The position numbers were made by a program, and so were the translations under genes. From CAZKBP01 sp964551015 (lineage in GTDB: Bacteria; Bacteroidota; Bacteroidia; Cytophagales; Microscillaceae), in assembly GCA_964551015.1 (NCBI GenBank), contig CAZKBP010000022.1:32439-96438 (forward strand): DNA of 64,000 nt. The letters are read 5' to 3'. Within the stretch, counting starts at the first letter, position 1. Every line of letters starts with the position of its first letter. Positions 51,665 to 60,914 of the stretch are shown here, one piece after another. The notes under the pieces are model-generated. The model was not told the DNA's origin, did not search any database, and worked only from the letters and a program-made list of their open reading frames with translations.

Positions 51665-51810
51665 AAACTGGGGCGCGTTTGTAACGCGTGTCACTTAGGC
51701 TCGGTCTTAGCCAAACTTCTGGCTCTGCCACCGTTTTTTGTCGCTCCCGCGCCATGTTCATGGCAAATGAACCTAAGAAAAGGCACGCGTTGCAAACGCG
51801 CGCCAGCTTG
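51665..51810. repeat. Structured inverted-repeat element, copy B
   Basis: About 146 bp with the same core as copies A and C, but with a single head unit. It starts AAACTGGGGCGCG and ends with GGCACGCGTTGCAAACGCGCGCCAGC-type sequence (positions 51782-51810), the reverse complement of the head. An inner stem (GTTCAT/ATGAAC) is preserved. Minor base changes (CCAAACTTCT versus CCAAGCTTCC) show the copies have diverged. Confidence 0.75.
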
Positions 51811-51819
51811 TATCTAAAT

Positions 51820-52293
51820 CTAAATACTACCCATGTATTTCTCGTATGTAGCAAAAGCAGTTGTGACGATGGGGGTCATGCTAGACTTAAAATCATTCAT
51901 TGCTCCCATTATAAAAGCTATCTTTCTCTGGTACCTCTCATATTCGTCCTCCTGATAAAAGACTTCGGCAGCATAAATTTGAAAAATAGCGCTTTGAAGT
52001 CTGTGTTTATCTCTAGCCTGGAATACTTTATTTGACATACTCCGAAAATCCTCTGATGAATAAGTCTTAGCCCCCTCTAAGCTTTCTTTTAATGGTCTTA
52101 ACCAATTCAACCAATCCTTAGATAATTCGTGGTTGGATGTATCTATGGTAATTTCCAAAACATCGAACATCCAAAACATCGCTAGATGTCTAGACTTTTC
52201 CTCCAGAGATTCTATAAGGGGAAAACTCCAGCCTCCCATTGGATCTTCTCGCAGTTTATTCTTTGCTTGCTCGATTTTACTATCCATAAGCAT
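51820..52293 (-). CDS. Unknown protein in repeat-bracketed island, 157 aa
   Basis: The frame starts at ATG 52293 (a second ATG is at 52287). The protein is largely helical: KIEQAKNKLREDPMGGWSFP, ESLEEKSRHLAMFWMFDVLEI, DWLNWLRPLKESLEG and QSAIFQIYAAEVFYQEDE. There is no leader, membrane segment or known motif. The gene is AT-rich relative to its neighbours and lies between repeat copies B and C. It begins 10 bases after the end of copy B. Its unknown status and position suggest mobile cargo. A helical, acidic-tailed protein could be an immunity-type or regulatory factor, but nothing in the sequence proves this. Confidence 0.55.
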   Translation of the reverse strand: MLMDSKIEQAKNKLREDPMGGWSFPLIESLEEKSRHLAMFWMFDVLEITIDTSNHELSKDWLNWLRPLKESLEGAKTYSSEDFRSMSNKVFQARDKHRLQSAIFQIYAAEVFYQEDEYERYQRKIAFIMGAMNDFKSSMTPIVTTAFATYEKYMGSI

Positions 52294-52330
52294 TGTACTA
52301 TTTTACACGGGTTATTATTGGTATTACTTC

Positions 52331-52505
52331 AAACTGGCGCGCGTTTGTAACGCGTGCCGCTTGGGGGCGCGTTTGTAACGCGTGTCACTTAGGCTCGGTC
52401 TTAGCCAAGCTTCCGGCTCTGCCACCGTTTTTTGCCGCTCCCGCGCCCATGTTCATGGCAAATGAACTAAGAAAAGGCACGCGTTGCAAACGCGCGCCAG
52501 CTTGG
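52331..52505. repeat. Structured inverted-repeat element, copy C
   Basis: About 175 bp. The left end (52331-52358) and the reverse complement of the right end (52477-52504) match over 28 bases with two differences, making the clearest terminal inverted repeat of the three copies. The head unit is doubled as in copy A. The core between the arms includes the shared CTCGGTCTTAGCC block and an inner GTTCAT/ATGAAC stem. Confidence 0.78.
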
Positions 52506-52531
52506 TTTAGTTTTGGTGCTTTGGATCAAGC

Positions 52532-54763
52532 CTAGAATTCGTATTTTAGGGTTCCTTGAATGAAGAAGGGCGTTCCGGGTGTAAAATGAATTTCTTCTAC
52601 ACTCTCGTCCTCAAAGCTTAGGCGTGATTCGGTGGCAAATTGGGTTTCGTTCCAATCTACATCAAAGAGATTCTCAATGGCAATCCCGAAGGTAGTGCGT
52701 CCCCAACGATAGTTGGCATTCAGATCTGTAATGAAGTAGCCTTCCGCTACGATGCTGTTATCTTCATTGGCAGGACGATCGGCTAGGTAGCGCCCACGGA
52801 GTCCTGCATTAAAATTACCCGCTCTTACACTCAGGCCACCCGTGGCGGTCAGGTCGGGAGCAAGTGGAATCCGATCTTCATCTTCGGGGGCGTCAATGCT
52901 GCGTGCATAAGTGTAATTTACATCGGCATCTAAGAAAAGCCAGTCTAGCATTTGGTAGCGAATCCCGAAATCTACTCCAGTTCTTTGTGTTTCTCCGCTT
53001 GGTTCTACGATTCCTTCGTCGCCCACGTACACAAACTCTTGTTCTAGGTGAAGATACCAAAGTGCGGCATTCACAATCAAGCGAGGCATCGGCTTCCAGA
53101 TGGCTCCAACATCTGCTCCGTAAGCAGCCGGTAGAATATCTTCTCCATCGGCTTGCTCAATGATTACGCGCGTATCATTGGAGTGGAAACCAATCCCTGT
53201 TTTCAAGAAAAACTGTAAATCTGGGCTGTAATTATAGATAATGTTCAATTTAGGACTTACGATCGCCTCAGACGCAGATTGGGTATCAAAAAGCGAATCT
53301 AGATTATCTACGTAATCAAATTTGAAAAAATCTACCCGCAGGGCTGGATTAATGATCCAATCTCCTAATTCAAATTCTGCATTCGCGTAAGCAAACAAAT
53401 TAGATTCATCTACATCGCCCAGCTGCACACGGCTGAGGGTGGTACGGCGGTTACGGGTACGAGAAAGCTCATTGCCATTCACATTGTCATAGCGCAAACC
53501 TGCTCCAAGTTGAAAAAGCGTTTCTACATTACCAAAATAAAAAAACTTATTCAACTCACTCTGCACCCCGATAATATCGCGGGACTCTCTTTGGCGGATT
53601 TGATCTCCATTGACAGGATCATTGAGGAAGAAAGTAAAGTTAGAATACAACTCAAAATCGTAGTGAGAATAGAAAACCTGATTCTTGACATAGGAATTAT
53701 TACCCAGATTTCGGTTAAACTCTACCGATAGGTTAGTACGACTGGTCTGCCCGCCTTCGGTATCATCAATGGCTCCAAAGCGGCCAATGAGTTCCGAATC
53801 TACGGCACGCTGAGGAATTTGCCCCGAGGCATCCCATTTGCTGGTGAAATAAGAGGCCAAGACCGAAACTTCATCCCGATTAGAAATCTGCCCCGTGTAT
53901 TTAGCCATGATATTAAAACGATTAAAATTCTGCGAAGAAGTGAAAGGCCCATCAGTGAGGCGATATTCAGCCGCTACATAAGCATTGTGATTGGCTGAGT
54001 TGACCACATTAAACAAGCCCACGGCGCGGTAAGTATTAAAACGACCTACGTCTATTTTTACTTGGCTACTTTCCAAACGGTCAAAGGTTTCAAAATTCAC
54101 GTAACCTGCCGTGGTAAAATTCCCCTTATTCGCGTAGTAAGGTCCTTTGCCAAAATCAATCTGATTAATGGTTTCGGGAATGACAAAGTGCAAATCGGCG
54201 TAGCCCTGTCCGTGCGCGTGCGATACCATATTGACAGGCATCCCGTCTACGGTAATGTTGATATCTGTGCCGTGGTCAATGTCAAAACCTCTCAGGAAGA
54301 TTTGCTCAGCTTTTCCTCCTCCGGCGTGCTGACCAATAAAAAGTCCGGGCACTTTACGCAATACTTCCTGAGAAGATTGCACCGGATTGGTTTGTAAGTC
54401 TACTTGGGCAATGCGGTTTTGAGAGCGAATGGATTGGGCAACGACGATTTCGTCAATTTGGAAAACCTTTTCGGCCAGTTTGATTTCCAGGGTAGTGTTC
54501 AAATCTTGTACGACTACCTTTTGGACATCAAACCCCACGTGGGTTACCATCAACGTGTCTCCTTTTTGGATGTTATTGAGTAAAAAATAGCCCAGTTCAT
54601 TGGTGTGGGCGTGATGTTGAGAGGCCAGATGCATTACGTAAGCATCTGGCAGGGGACCACCTAATTGGTCGGTGACTCTTCCCTCAATGGTTTGAGCTTG
54701 CGCTAAGGACAAACTGCCCTGAAGCAGTAAGAAAAAAATGAAGAATTTAGTAATTTTAACCAC
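52532..54763 (-). CDS. TonB-dependent receptor (third)
   Basis: The 743-residue protein has a signal peptide (FFIFFLLLQGSLSLAQAQ), a carboxypeptidase-regulatory-like domain (about 23-105, EGRVTDQLGGPLPDAYVMHL) and plug (about 120-225, LRKVPGLFIGQHAGGGKAEQ and HGTDINITVDGMPVNMVSHA). The barrel ends in FIQGTLKYEF with the C-terminal Phe expected for outer-membrane insertion. The plug contains several His (GQHAGG, HGTD, SHAHGQGYADLH) and the N-terminal domain has QHHAHTNE, which could suggest a metal-related ligand, but this is speculation. It is shorter than the two tandem receptors and not closely related to them. Its 3' end is 27 bases from repeat copy C. Confidence 0.9.
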   Translation of the reverse strand: MVKITKFFIFFLLLQGSLSLAQAQTIEGRVTDQLGGPLPDAYVMHLASQHHAHTNELGYFLLNNIQKGDTLMVTHVGFDVQKVVVQDLNTTLEIKLAEKVFQIDEIVVAQSIRSQNRIAQVDLQTNPVQSSQEVLRKVPGLFIGQHAGGGKAEQIFLRGFDIDHGTDINITVDGMPVNMVSHAHGQGYADLHFVIPETINQIDFGKGPYYANKGNFTTAGYVNFETFDRLESSQVKIDVGRFNTYRAVGLFNVVNSANHNAYVAAEYRLTDGPFTSSQNFNRFNIMAKYTGQISNRDEVSVLASYFTSKWDASGQIPQRAVDSELIGRFGAIDDTEGGQTSRTNLSVEFNRNLGNNSYVKNQVFYSHYDFELYSNFTFFLNDPVNGDQIRQRESRDIIGVQSELNKFFYFGNVETLFQLGAGLRYDNVNGNELSRTRNRRTTLSRVQLGDVDESNLFAYANAEFELGDWIINPALRVDFFKFDYVDNLDSLFDTQSASEAIVSPKLNIIYNYSPDLQFFLKTGIGFHSNDTRVIIEQADGEDILPAAYGADVGAIWKPMPRLIVNAALWYLHLEQEFVYVGDEGIVEPSGETQRTGVDFGIRYQMLDWLFLDADVNYTYARSIDAPEDEDRIPLAPDLTATGGLSVRAGNFNAGLRGRYLADRPANEDNSIVAEGYFITDLNANYRWGRTTFGIAIENLFDVDWNETQFATESRLSFEDESVEEIHFTPGTPFFIQGTLKYEF

Positions 54764-55047
54764 AGTCTTGTTTTTTTAGTTGTTAATTTTGTAGATTAAG
54801 TACAATGCTCGGAAGCTAGCGTTAATAGCTGGTAATCAGAGAGATGTCAGACATCCCTCTTCAGCTATTTGTTACAAATCTCAAAAGATTTATGAGCATA
54901 TTCTTGATTCTGGGATACCTACGATCTCGTGTGAGTTTTGGATTGAATGAGGGCTACAGGATATTCCGTTAGCAACAGAGCGTTGCTTTTGCTTGGAAAG
55001 GATTTGCTATTTGGAAGGGTGATAGATAGCGTTGGGCTGGTTTCACA

Positions 55048-56349
55048 TCATACTCGAAAGCCGATCACGAGTATATCGTCCACTTGTTTGAGTGCACCTT
55101 GCCACGCTAGCAAGCTTTTTTCTAAAACTGCTTTTTGCTCTTCCATGGGCTGTTGGTAGATTTGAAAGAGTAATTCCCGAAAGCGTTTACGCATGAATTT
55201 TTTCTTTTTTTCTCCCCCGAATTGATCCTGATAGCCATCCGAAAAGATATAAAAACAATCACCCGGCTGTATGGAAATGAGTTGACTGCTGTAATCACGG
55301 GCGGACTGTCCACTCCAGATGCCCCCCACAGAGCTACGGTGCCCGGGAATTGTTTCTAAATGAGCATTTTGCACGAAATAAAGAGGGTTCTTGGCGCCCG
55401 CAAACTCTAAGGTATTTGCCTCTCGGTCAACCACACAAAGGGCGATATCTAAGCCATCTTTGTTATCAGTTTGATTTTGTTTGAGGGACTTGACAATGCC
55501 TTCGTGCAAATGATTCAGGATCGTGGCCGCTTGGCTAATGCCTTTTTCGTTGACGATTTCGTGAAGCAGGTTATTGGCCATCATACTCATCATGGCTCCC
55601 GGCACTCCGTGTCCAGTACAATCCACGGCGGCCAAGACAATCTTCGCATTGCTAAATCCTTGCAAAACCGAAGTTTCTCCTTTCTGCGTGTAGCGTTTCT
55701 CAAAAACGGGTTGAGCTTCTCGCTCTGCCAACCAATAAAAATCTCCACTGACCATATCTCGTGGACGAAAAAAAACAAAAGAGTCGGGTAAAACACTTTG
55801 CATTTCTTCATGGGTGGGCAGCATGGCTTGTTGCATCCTTCGGGCGTATTGAATACTGTCGGTGATGTTTTGATTTTTTTCTTGCAGCTCGGCGGTACGT
55901 TGCCTTACTTTTTCTTCCAGGGATTGATTTGCTTCTTTTAATTCTTGCACCAATTGACGATTGTGTTTTTTGAGGCGAAAAGCTTCCACGGCATTGTCAA
56001 TGGTTACCTTTAGCTCCTGTTTGTCCCAAGGTTTGGTGATATAGCGATACACGCGGCCTTTATTGATGGCTTGGATGATGGCTTCTACATCACTAAAACC
56101 CGTGAGAATCATGCGAATACAATCGGGATAATCGGGAATGATTTTTTCCAGAAATTCCACTCCCGTGATTTCGGGCATTCGTTGATCCGTGATGATGACC
56201 TCAATGGGATATTGCCTGAGGAGTTCCATACCCTCCTCAGCGGAGTGCCCCAAATGCACCTGGTAGTGGCGACGAAAAGCGGAATTGAAGGCAAAAAGGT
56301 TGTGCTCTTCGTCGTCTACAAATAAGATATGGGTTTGGTTCTCATTCAT
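55048..56349 (-). CDS. Response regulator with PP2C (SpoIIE-type) phosphatase domain
   Basis: The 433-residue protein starts with a CheY-like receiver (HILFVDDEEHNLFAF; phosphoacceptor region EVIITDQRMPEITG; signalling Thr/Lys in MILTGFS and TKPWDK). A coiled-coil linker (about 130-175, KKHNRQLVQELKEANQSLEE) leads to a PP2C/SpoIIE phosphatase domain (about 185-433) with RPRDMVSGDFYWL, AAVDCTGHGVPGAMMSMMAN and GDCFYIFSDGYQDQFGG, which hold the metal-binding Asp residues. Such proteins control anti-sigma/anti-anti-sigma partners or act as general Ser/Thr phosphatases. The receiver is presumably phosphorylated by an unlinked kinase. Confidence 0.92.
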   Translation of the reverse strand: MNENQTHILFVDDEEHNLFAFNSAFRRHYQVHLGHSAEEGMELLRQYPIEVIITDQRMPEITGVEFLEKIIPDYPDCIRMILTGFSDVEAIIQAINKGRVYRYITKPWDKQELKVTIDNAVEAFRLKKHNRQLVQELKEANQSLEEKVRQRTAELQEKNQNITDSIQYARRMQQAMLPTHEEMQSVLPDSFVFFRPRDMVSGDFYWLAEREAQPVFEKRYTQKGETSVLQGFSNAKIVLAAVDCTGHGVPGAMMSMMANNLLHEIVNEKGISQAATILNHLHEGIVKSLKQNQTDNKDGLDIALCVVDREANTLEFAGAKNPLYFVQNAHLETIPGHRSSVGGIWSGQSARDYSSQLISIQPGDCFYIFSDGYQDQFGGEKKKKFMRKRFRELLFQIYQQPMEEQKAVLEKSLLAWQGALKQVDDILVIGFRV

Positions 56350-56442
56350 GTTTTTTCCAGTGTTTACTTCCAGTATACTTAGGTGGGGTCGTCGGGCTTG
56401 GGTGTAGGTTTTAGTCTATAGTCTTTGTTTTTATTGAAAAAC

Positions 56443-56476
56443 AATGAGACCACTCCTGGACAGGAGTGGTCTCATT
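56443..56476 (-). terminator. Intrinsic terminator of the subtilase gene
   Basis: AATGAGACCACTCCTG (56443-56458) pairs perfectly over 16 bp with CAGGAGTGGTCTCATT (56461-56476), loop of 2 bases (GA). On the minus strand it is followed by TTGTTTTTC. It lies 35 bases after the stop of the 56511-59474 gene. Confidence 0.85.
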
Positions 56477-56510
56477 CTCCTTTTGGATCATCTCAGAGAC
56501 GAAGTACGCC

Positions 56511-59474
56511 TTAGTTTTTCAAGATGCGAATCGTTTGCAGACCTTCCTCAGGATGCTCTACCTGGAGGAGGTACATACCTTCTTTGAGATTTAATTCCCT
56601 GAGGTCTAGACGGTAACTTCGGTTGCTGGAGGTCAATTCCCCCCGATACACTTCCTCTCCGTAAGGATCGATCAGGCGAAAAGTAAGGGCGGTGCCGATC
56701 GGAATAGTCGTATTATGCCTGATCTCCAGACTTGCGCTCTGGTCTTGCAGAGGATTGGGATACACGAGCCATGAGGTCTGTTCTCCGTTCAAAGTGGCTA
56801 ATTCTGCGACTTCTCCACTGTCAAAAATGATGAAAAGAGCACCCGTGGATATTCCCTCTGTGCCTTCCAGGTCTTTCTGACTAAAAGGGGTAGCGCCCAC
56901 GGAGAACAGAGGAGAGGTGGCTAAGCTCTCACCTAGGTAATCTTCTCCTTGATTTCCAAAGAGTGTAAAGGGAGCTATGTTTTCTACACGGCTTATAGAT
57001 TCAAAGGTAGAGAAATCGATCAATTGAATAAAAACACTTCCAATCTCCTGCTCGCTAGATACATCGGCTCTAATGCTAAGATTATCACCGATCTCGTTGA
57101 GATCAAATTCTTGAAAGAATCCAATTTCGCTAATGTCTTCATCCGTAAGGGCATTGACCAAGGTGAAAGATGTGATCTCTTCCAGTAATGAGAAGCTGGT
57201 GCGAAGGGTGTTGATCAATTCGCCCTGACCATTGGCCTGAGAATAGGCGCTGGCTTTTACTTCAAAAGTACCGAAGGGAAAGGAGCGACCCACGTAATCA
57301 ATTTGCCCCTCTGCTGAGATAGCATCGCCGAAGGAGGTATAAGGCCTTCTATTTTCTAACTTCTGGCTGCTGAGGTCTCCGCTGATTTCTAGGACCACGC
57401 TGCCTACCTCGTCGGGAATACTCAAAGCACGGATGGCTAAATTACGCGTGCCCAAATCTGAGAAGCTGAATTCACTACCATCGCTAAGTGCTCCGACCCG
57501 TTCGTCCGTGTCGGCATTGTAAAGTTCTAATTGAGCAATGCCCTCGCAAGTAGATACCTGCGAGATGGCCTCCAGACCTTGCACCAGGCCGAAGCCTGTA
57601 CCAAAATCAAAGCCGGGGTCAGCTTCGGGGGTAAAAGGATCATCCATATCGAGGGCTGTATTCTGGAGAATTTCCCGAATGTCTTGGGGACTCAAGCTAG
57701 CTTCCGCTTGTTTTAGCAGTGCCGCGATACCAGCTACATGGGGAGCAGAAGCTGAGGTTCCAAAAAAATCAGGAAACTCATCGTCATCAGCAAAAGTACC
57801 AAAAAAGGTATTACGCACTCCATCCGGGCCACACAATTCTGGTTTTTGTCTTAGTTCTGGCTCAATGGGTTCTCCGCAAGGACTCAGTAAAATGGGCGTG
57901 CCTCCGGCCGCTGAAAAACCCTCTGGTAAGGGGTCGTCTTGTCCAAAGGGAGGAGTGTCTCCATAAAAAACGGCTCCCGTCGCAATGGCTCCCTGAGCGT
58001 TGGCGTGCCCAAAGAGAGAGGCACTCTGGGTGGCGTGCTCTTCTTCAAGGGAGCCACCAAAATACACATATTTGATAAGCTCTGGGTCAGGACTATCAAA
58101 TATAAAAGATTCGTCTCCCAAATATTTTCCAATCACGATATAGACCTCTGTGGGAAAATCGGTGCTGATGCGAAGAGATTCAAAGGGATCTCCCCCGATG
58201 TTTGGATCAATCCCTCCGAATATGGGGCTGCTGAGGTCACCCTCTCGGGTGAAAATATAAATATCCAGATCACTATCAGCACCCGGACTATCGGGGCAAA
58301 TGGAGGCAAAGGCTTGGGACCACTGGAAGCTAATAAGGGTCTCGAAGGGAATGGTAATACGTTGAAAGACATCTACCTCCGGGCCTGGATCAAAGTCGTG
58401 CAAAACATAGCTCCCGATGGTAAAGCCCTCTGCATCCCTGATCTGAACGGTATCAGGGCTGGGGCGAAATTCGCTTTCATAGGAGTTTCGGGCGGCGTTT
58501 CCGGCGGCAGATACGTGGGTTACCCCTCGTTTGGCGACGCTATCTACTGCCTGAGCAATGATTCCATCCTGGAACATCGGCTCGTTGATATAGAGAATAT
58601 CGTCTACAATCACATCGGCATCCACGTCTTCGGCTAATCTCAGGATACCATTGGCAAAATTGGCCTGTCCTAAAAGGGCCGTGTGAAAAGCTAATCCAGC
58701 CCCTGGGGCTACATCGTGCACGATTTCGGCCAAAGCTCTTCCTTCATCTACACCGGATTCTACATCGGAGAGATTGATCAGCGGATTTACAAAGCCATTT
58801 GGATTGCCAAGGCCGGGTAGGTCTCCACTGGCGATGCCCCTTGCTTCTCCTCCCAAGGCATCATAGCTGTCGGAAAGGATTCCTACCAAAGTGTTTGCCC
58901 CGTTGAGTCCACAAATTGCCCGGGCGATGTCTGTACCTTGAGCCGCGTCTCCCTGAGAAACCACAGAACCAGCTCTTCTTACGGGGCGATGAGCCGCCCG
59001 TACCAAACGGAGGCTTTCCAAGTCGGCCAGTAATTTGAGTTTGGCAATGGGAAAGAGACCGGAGACCATACGTCCGAAAGCAGTTGAATGCTCCAAACCC
59101 ATGGCCTCAAGGTTTTTCTGTAAGCTCCGAGTGTCTTTTTCGGCCACGGCCTCGATGAGTACTTTTTCGTCGTGAAGTATCAAGGCTTGCTCATATCCTT
59201 GTTCCTTCACATAAGCTTGCCAGGCTTGTTTACCTGAAATTTGTTGATACTCCCGAAATAAGCCCAGCAGCACTTGGGATATTTTCAGGTGTTTGCTAAG
59301 CGCCTGAAGAGCCAGGGGCTTGTCTTGCGGGTTTGGCTCTTTCCTTTTTTCCAAAAGCTGAGGTAATCGGCTTTTGAGTTGAGGCTGGGTTTGTGCCAGC
59401 AAGGAAGACCAAGATAGGCTCATGAAAGCCAACGCGATCGCGACTACAAGTCTAAAGGTTGATAAAGTGATCAT
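56511..59474 (-). CDS. Subtilase (S8-like) surface protease with T9SS sorting domain
   Basis: ATG 59474 starts a signal peptide (LVVAIALAFMSLSWSSLLAQ); the frame extends to 59531. A propeptide-like region (about 30-190) precedes an S8-type catalytic domain. The Asp motif is VGILSDSYDALGG, the oxyanion Asn is in HVSAAGN and the Ser motif is FFGTSASAPHVAGIAALL. The usual His motif (HGT) reads EGR in VDEGRALAEIVHDVAPGA, so Glu replaces His. An inserted beta domain (about 350-470) splits the catalytic domain. A beta-rich tail and the T9SS type A domain (YPNPLQDQSASLEIR to the end) follow. It is probably an extracellular protease or adhesin-like protein; the active-site change makes activity uncertain. 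Confidence 0.85.
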   Translation of the reverse strand: MITLSTFRLVVAIALAFMSLSWSSLLAQTQPQLKSRLPQLLEKRKEPNPQDKPLALQALSKHLKISQVLLGLFREYQQISGKQAWQAYVKEQGYEQALILHDEKVLIEAVAEKDTRSLQKNLEAMGLEHSTAFGRMVSGLFPIAKLKLLADLESLRLVRAAHRPVRRAGSVVSQGDAAQGTDIARAICGLNGANTLVGILSDSYDALGGEARGIASGDLPGLGNPNGFVNPLINLSDVESGVDEGRALAEIVHDVAPGAGLAFHTALLGQANFANGILRLAEDVDADVIVDDILYINEPMFQDGIIAQAVDSVAKRGVTHVSAAGNAARNSYESEFRPSPDTVQIRDAEGFTIGSYVLHDFDPGPEVDVFQRITIPFETLISFQWSQAFASICPDSPGADSDLDIYIFTREGDLSSPIFGGIDPNIGGDPFESLRISTDFPTEVYIVIGKYLGDESFIFDSPDPELIKYVYFGGSLEEEHATQSASLFGHANAQGAIATGAVFYGDTPPFGQDDPLPEGFSAAGGTPILLSPCGEPIEPELRQKPELCGPDGVRNTFFGTFADDDEFPDFFGTSASAPHVAGIAALLKQAEASLSPQDIREILQNTALDMDDPFTPEADPGFDFGTGFGLVQGLEAISQVSTCEGIAQLELYNADTDERVGALSDGSEFSFSDLGTRNLAIRALSIPDEVGSVVLEISGDLSSQKLENRRPYTSFGDAISAEGQIDYVGRSFPFGTFEVKASAYSQANGQGELINTLRTSFSLLEEITSFTLVNALTDEDISEIGFFQEFDLNEIGDNLSIRADVSSEQEIGSVFIQLIDFSTFESISRVENIAPFTLFGNQGEDYLGESLATSPLFSVGATPFSQKDLEGTEGISTGALFIIFDSGEVAELATLNGEQTSWLVYPNPLQDQSASLEIRHNTTIPIGTALTFRLIDPYGEEVYRGELTSSNRSYRLDLRELNLKEGMYLLQVEHPEEGLQTIRILKN

Positions 59475-59651
59475 AATATAGAGTTTAAGATGATTTGACC
59501 CCAAAATAAGCAGGGGAGGCTCCTGAGGCAATTGAAATTAGTGAGTGAGGCGATCGCCCTAGTGAGTAAGGAGAATGATCTAGGGAATGAATGTAATCTG
59601 GCAGTTTGACCAAAAGAAAGGAAAGCACCCTTGGCCGGATAAAACAGCGGC

Positions 59652-60869
59652 TTATGAGCTAGGAAGGGATTTTTGAGGGCGAGGCAAAATAATTTTAAAA
59701 GTAGTCCCCTCTCCTACTTCACTCTCCACCTCAATTTCCCCTTGATGCTTCTCGATGATGCTATGCACGATGGAAAGCCCCAAGCCCACGCCTTTGCCCA
59801 CGTCTTTGGTCGTAAAAAAAGGCTCAAAGATGCGCTCTCGTACTTCGGGGGGAATGCCCGAACCCGTGTCTTGAATGCTAATGAGAACTTGATCTCCCAA
59901 GGTTTGAGTTTTGATCCAAATCCTTCCCTCGCCCTCGATGGCTTCGATGGCATTGGCCAGGAGATTCATGAAAACCTGATTGAGCTTGCCAGGATAGGCT
60001 TCCAGAGGCGGAATCTCGCCGTAGTCTTTGATGATCTCGACGCGGTCTTTGTAGCGATTTTGGAGCAAGGTAAGGGTGGCGTCCAAGTTCTCGTGGATGT
60101 TGGTGAGTTTTAGGACGTCTTCATCCAAGCGGGAGAAGGTGCGTAAGCCTTGGATAATTTGGGTGGTGCGGTTGGTTCCCTCTTGAATACCTTGAATTAA
60201 CTGCTCTAACTCGGCGATAGCCAAATCAAATTGATGATTCTCTTTTAGCTGCTGGATTTCCTCTAGTTTTTCTTCGTAATTCGTGTGGTTGAGGCTGTCG
60301 TATTCCTTCAAAACCACGAGGATGTCCCCGATATTCTCTTTTAAGGAGTCAATATTAGCACTGATAAAATTGACGGGGTTGTTGATCTCGTGGGCGATGC
60401 CAGCAGTGAGCTGACCGAGGGAGGACATTTTTTCGGACTGGATGAGTTGGGCCTGGGCGGCTTTGAGCTTTTGGAGGGCTTCTTCCAAAGAATCACGCTG
60501 AGCAGTAATTTCTTCGCTTTTTTGGTGGAGTTCTTCATTGTATTGCGCTAATTCTTCATTGGCTTCTTGTAATTCTAAAGTACGTTCACTTACTTCACGT
60601 TCTAGTTGGGCTTTTTGATTCTGGAGGATTTCTTGCTTTTCTCGCTCTTGACGAAGGTTCTTTTCAGATAGGAGCTTTATATCCTCTAGATTTTGCCTGA
60701 GTACTTTTTCTTTTGCTAAATTGCTACGAATAATAAAAACCTGCATAGAAATAACCACGGCTATAATCCCAAACAAAATGAGGAATAATCCTACGTAAAA
60801 AAAGTTCATCAAACCATAAATAGTATAAATTATAAGCATCAATCCCCAGGAAAGTACAAATAATAACAT
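59652..60869 (-). CDS. 7TM sensor histidine kinase, C-terminal part (helices 6-7 and kinase)
   Basis: The 405-residue frame begins inside a membrane helix (MLLFVLSWGLMLIIY), followed by a second helix (NFFYVGLFLILFGIIAVVIS), a long coiled coil (about 55-125) and HisKA/HATPase domains with H160 (GIAHEINNPVNF) and the ATP-lid region DTGSGIPPEVRERIFEPFF...GVGLGLSIVHS. Codons upstream of its ATG stay open to TAG 60915 in the same frame, and the preceding frame supplies the missing sensor and first five helices. It is best read as the second half of a gene divided by one stop codon. It is a close paralogue of the kinase at 62925. Confidence 0.85.
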   Translation of the reverse strand: MLLFVLSWGLMLIIYTIYGLMNFFYVGLFLILFGIIAVVISMQVFIIRSNLAKEKVLRQNLEDIKLLSEKNLRQEREKQEILQNQKAQLEREVSERTLELQEANEELAQYNEELHQKSEEITAQRDSLEEALQKLKAAQAQLIQSEKMSSLGQLTAGIAHEINNPVNFISANIDSLKENIGDILVVLKEYDSLNHTNYEEKLEEIQQLKENHQFDLAIAELEQLIQGIQEGTNRTTQIIQGLRTFSRLDEDVLKLTNIHENLDATLTLLQNRYKDRVEIIKDYGEIPPLEAYPGKLNQVFMNLLANAIEAIEGEGRIWIKTQTLGDQVLISIQDTGSGIPPEVRERIFEPFFTTKDVGKGVGLGLSIVHSIIEKHQGEIEVESEVGEGTTFKIILPRPQKSLPSS

Positions 60870-60914
60870 TCCTATTCCAATGATATATGCATTTTTCTTT
60901 CTTTTTAGTATAGC

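Noticed and set aside
54838..54862. Short dyad (GATGTC/GACATC) after the response regulator-phosphatase gene
   Set aside because: Only a 6-bp core and no T-run; could be chance.
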